Shown: positions 44,544 through 46,506 of the stretch, piece after piece
Numbering within the stretch: position 1 is the stretch's first letter
How the letters are laid out: every line of letters begins with the position of its first letter
Source of the DNA: Pseudomonas sp. PICF141
Lineage (GTDB): Bacteria; Pseudomonadota; Gammaproteobacteria; Pseudomonadales; Pseudomonadaceae
Assembly: GCF_002286815.1 (NCBI RefSeq)
Contig: NZ_MUNM01000072.1
Span: forward strand, 1 to 46,506
Direction: 5' to 3'
Length of the DNA: 46,506 nucleotides
Notes under the pieces: generated by a model
Told to the model about the DNA's origin: nothing
Database searches by the model: none
What the model saw: the letters and a program-made list of their open reading frames with translations, nothing else
Translations under genes and position numbers: made by a program

Positions 44544-46208
44544 TCAAGCTGAAACGTTCTTCGCGGCGGCCTCTTGAGCCTTGGCGATTTCCTGGTTGCG
44601 CAAGATAAAGCGCTGCAATTTGCCGCTTGGGGTTTTCGGCAACTCGCTGACAAATTCGATTTCACGGGGGTACGCGTGCGCCGCCAGACGCTTGCGCACG
44701 TGTTGGCGCAGCTCTTCGGCCAGTGCAGGTTCGCCACGGTAATGCGGGCTGAGCACGACGAAGGCTTTCACCAGCTCAGTGCGCTCCGGATCGGGCTTGC
44801 CGACCACCGCCGCTTCGACCACCGCCGGGTGTTCGACCAACGCGCTTTCCACGTCGAACGGGCCGACGCGGTAGCCGGAGGTGGTGATCACGTCGTCGCT
44901 GCGGCCGACGAAGCTGATGCTGCCGTCAGGATTCCATTCGACGGTGTCGCCGCTCAGGTAATAGTTACCGACAAAGGCTTTGGTTGGCACGCCTTCGTAA
45001 CCGCCAAACCAGCACATCGGCGACTGGGTCCGGTCGATGGCCAGAATGCCTGGCTGACCGACGCCCAATTCTTTGTATTCGTCGTCGAGCACTACCACGC
45101 GATGGCCCGGCGAGGCGAAACCGGCAGCGCCGACGTGTACCGGATGCTCGAGGCCGTGGTGATTGCACAGAACCATGCCCAATTCGGTCTGGCCGTAATG
45201 GTCGTGGATCACCACACCGAGGTTATCGGCGAACCAGCGAATCACTTCCGGGTTCAGCGGTTCGCCGGCGCTGCTGACGATGCGCAACTTGCCCTTGATC
45301 GAGCGAGAGAATTCATCGCCACCGGCAATCAGCAAGCGATAGGCCGTCGGCGAACCGGTGAGGTTGGTGATCCCGTATTTGTTGATCACCCGGCAGGTGC
45401 TTTCGAGGGTGAACGGGCCATCGTAAAAGGTAATCGGGTGCCCCATCGCCATCGGCCCGGTGACGCCGAAATAGATGCCGTAGGCCCAGCCCGGATCGGC
45501 GACGTTCCAGAACGCGTCTTCGGGGCGCAGGTCCACCGCGTCACGGGTGTAACTCTGGAACGCGACGATCGCCTTGAGCGGCACCGACAGCGCTTTCGAC
45601 GGCCCGGTGGTGCCCGAGGTGAACATCAGCAGGAACGGGTCTTCGCCGGTCAGCAATACCGGTTCGCAGACGCTTGAGTAGTTGGCCAGTTCGGCCCAGA
45701 AACTGAAATCACCCCGAACAATACCTTGGCCTTTCGGGCCGCCAACCGTGACGATGGTCGGGCAGTCGGCGACTTCAGCGAGCTTCGGGCGATTGACGGC
45801 ATCGGTTACCACGACTGCGGCGCCAGAGCTGTTGAGGCGATGTTCGATGGCTTTCGGGCCGAAGGCGGTAAACAGCGGCTGATAGACCGCGCCGATGCGC
45901 CAGGTGGCGAACACGGTGATCAGTAATTCAATGTTGCGGGGCAGGAGGCCGGCGACTTTATCGCCCTTCTTCACGCCCTGGGCCAGCAGGAAATTGGCAA
46001 ACCGCGCAGCTTTGTCCTGCAAGTCACTGAAAGTGTAAGTCGCGCTGCTGCCATCGCGACCTTCCCAGAACAACGCGATGCGTCCCGGCAAGGCATGCCG
46101 GTCGCAACACTCGACGCAGGCATTGAGCGCGCTTAACGATCCGGTGAGCGCGGCATCGACGGTGTGCTGATAATTGAACTGTGACGTAGCAGACAAGTAA
46201 TCGCGCAT
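44544..46208 (-). CDS. AMP-forming acyl-CoA synthetase
   Basis: 554 residues. ANL motifs FTSGTTGPSKA, DHYGQTELGM, SGDTVEWNPDGS, GRSDDVITTSGYRVGPF and the C-terminal Lys in PKTPSGKLQR. Acetyl/propionyl- to medium-chain-type ligase that likely activates a short or branched acid. First gene of the ligase-SDR-thiolase-dehydrogenase-hydratase operon, an order known from P. putida isoleucine catabolism. The 298 bases to the window end hold its promoter region and one REP half; no gene seen. Confidence 0.93.
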   Translation of the reverse strand: MRDYLSATSQFNYQHTVDAALTGSLSALNACVECCDRHALPGRIALFWEGRDGSSATYTFSDLQDKAARFANFLLAQGVKKGDKVAGLLPRNIELLITVFATWRIGAVYQPLFTAFGPKAIEHRLNSSGAAVVVTDAVNRPKLAEVADCPTIVTVGGPKGQGIVRGDFSFWAELANYSSVCEPVLLTGEDPFLLMFTSGTTGPSKALSVPLKAIVAFQSYTRDAVDLRPEDAFWNVADPGWAYGIYFGVTGPMAMGHPITFYDGPFTLESTCRVINKYGITNLTGSPTAYRLLIAGGDEFSRSIKGKLRIVSSAGEPLNPEVIRWFADNLGVVIHDHYGQTELGMVLCNHHGLEHPVHVGAAGFASPGHRVVVLDDEYKELGVGQPGILAIDRTQSPMCWFGGYEGVPTKAFVGNYYLSGDTVEWNPDGSISFVGRSDDVITTSGYRVGPFDVESALVEHPAVVEAAVVGKPDPERTELVKAFVVLSPHYRGEPALAEELRQHVRKRLAAHAYPREIEFVSELPKTPSGKLQRFILRNQEIAKAQEAAAKNVSA

Positions 46209-46361
46209 TGCCAGAATCCCTGTGTGTTTTTATTAGGTTGGGGGAACCGTAAACAACAGGGAAATACTCGCTCTGCGCGGGGCGCGGGACAATGGTCAAA
46301 GCTATCAAGTTGGGTGACTGGTTTGGCCAAGGTTCAAGGGCTGCGTCGCCTGGACGGACGC

Positions 46362-46389
46362 CATCGCGGGCAAGCCTCGCTCCTACAGG
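46362..46389. repeat. Single REP half-element
   Basis: CATCGCGGGCAAGCCTCGCT followed by CCTACAGG, a lone arm of the GTGGGAGCGGGC family with changes; no partner arm within the window. Confidence 0.6.
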
Positions 46390-46506
46390 TCCCGGATCGC
46401 CAAGTTCGCCCCGCGCCTCGATGAGAATCGATGCCCAACGACCCTAATTAGGTTAACGGCCCTTCAGCCGTGTAGGAGCCCAGGGTTGTCGTCAGGCCGG
46501 TTGGCC

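Overview
The window is chromosomal DNA of a Pseudomonas, most likely from the P. fluorescens complex. The signs are its GC-rich codon use, its many REP/REPIN repeats with GTGGGAGCGGGC- and GTAGGAGCTGCCGC-type arms, the gene content (PqiABC, polyamine use, branched-chain acyl-CoA clusters) and short operons with ATGA overlaps. No tRNA, rRNA, CRISPR array, insertion sequence or prophage was seen. One stand-alone tyrosine recombinase is present.

Layout. 1-2.9 kb: start of cstA (minus) facing a Cache-type histidine kinase and a NarL/LuxR response regulator, with a NarL-like palindrome between them. 2.9-3.4 kb: a small membrane protein. 3.6-7.3 kb: a three-part efflux system (outer-membrane lipoprotein, HlyD adaptor, DUF2955 pump). 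7.3-12.5 kb: an EutR-like AraC regulator coupled to a small exported protein, divergent from a polyamine operon (glutamine-synthetase-like ligase, PotF-like binding protein, PuuB-like oxidase). 12.8-16.3 kb: pqiA-pqiA-pqiB-pqiC. 16.4-17.4 kb: the tyrosine recombinase. 18.2-20.3 kb: arnE-arnF-ugd, an arn operon tail without the upstream arn genes.

20.6-29.3 kb is the most unusual part. A LysR regulator faces an argininosuccinate-lyase-like enzyme, a polar amino acid ABC transporter, two polysaccharide-deacetylase-superfamily hydrolases and an MmgE/PrpD protein. Lyases and epimerases of these two families degrade iminodisuccinate/EDDS-like aminopolycarboxylates, so this looks like an uptake and catabolic locus for an N-substituted aspartate or opine-like compound. 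Within it, the second hydrolase lacks a metal-binding His, and the PrpD N-terminus is encoded by a REP half-element.

29.4-31.5 kb: a YdeE-like MFS exporter and an HPP-family membrane protein. 31.7-37.5 kb (all minus): a basic amino acid ABC transporter, an Lrp regulator, a CtlX-type citrulline hydrolase and an AstA-type succinyltransferase, which together suggest citrulline to ornithine to N-succinylornithine. 38.0-46.2 kb: two convergent acyl-CoA cassettes, one valine-type (3-hydroxyisobutyryl-CoA hydrolase and acyl-CoA dehydrogenase) and one isoleucine/short-branched-chain type (ligase, SDR, thiolase, dehydrogenase, hydratase).

REP/REPIN hairpins sit at almost every operon boundary. They include a family of three 145-bp elements and an array of four covarying hairpins. 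All functional statements are reasoned from the sequence by eye; no database search was run.
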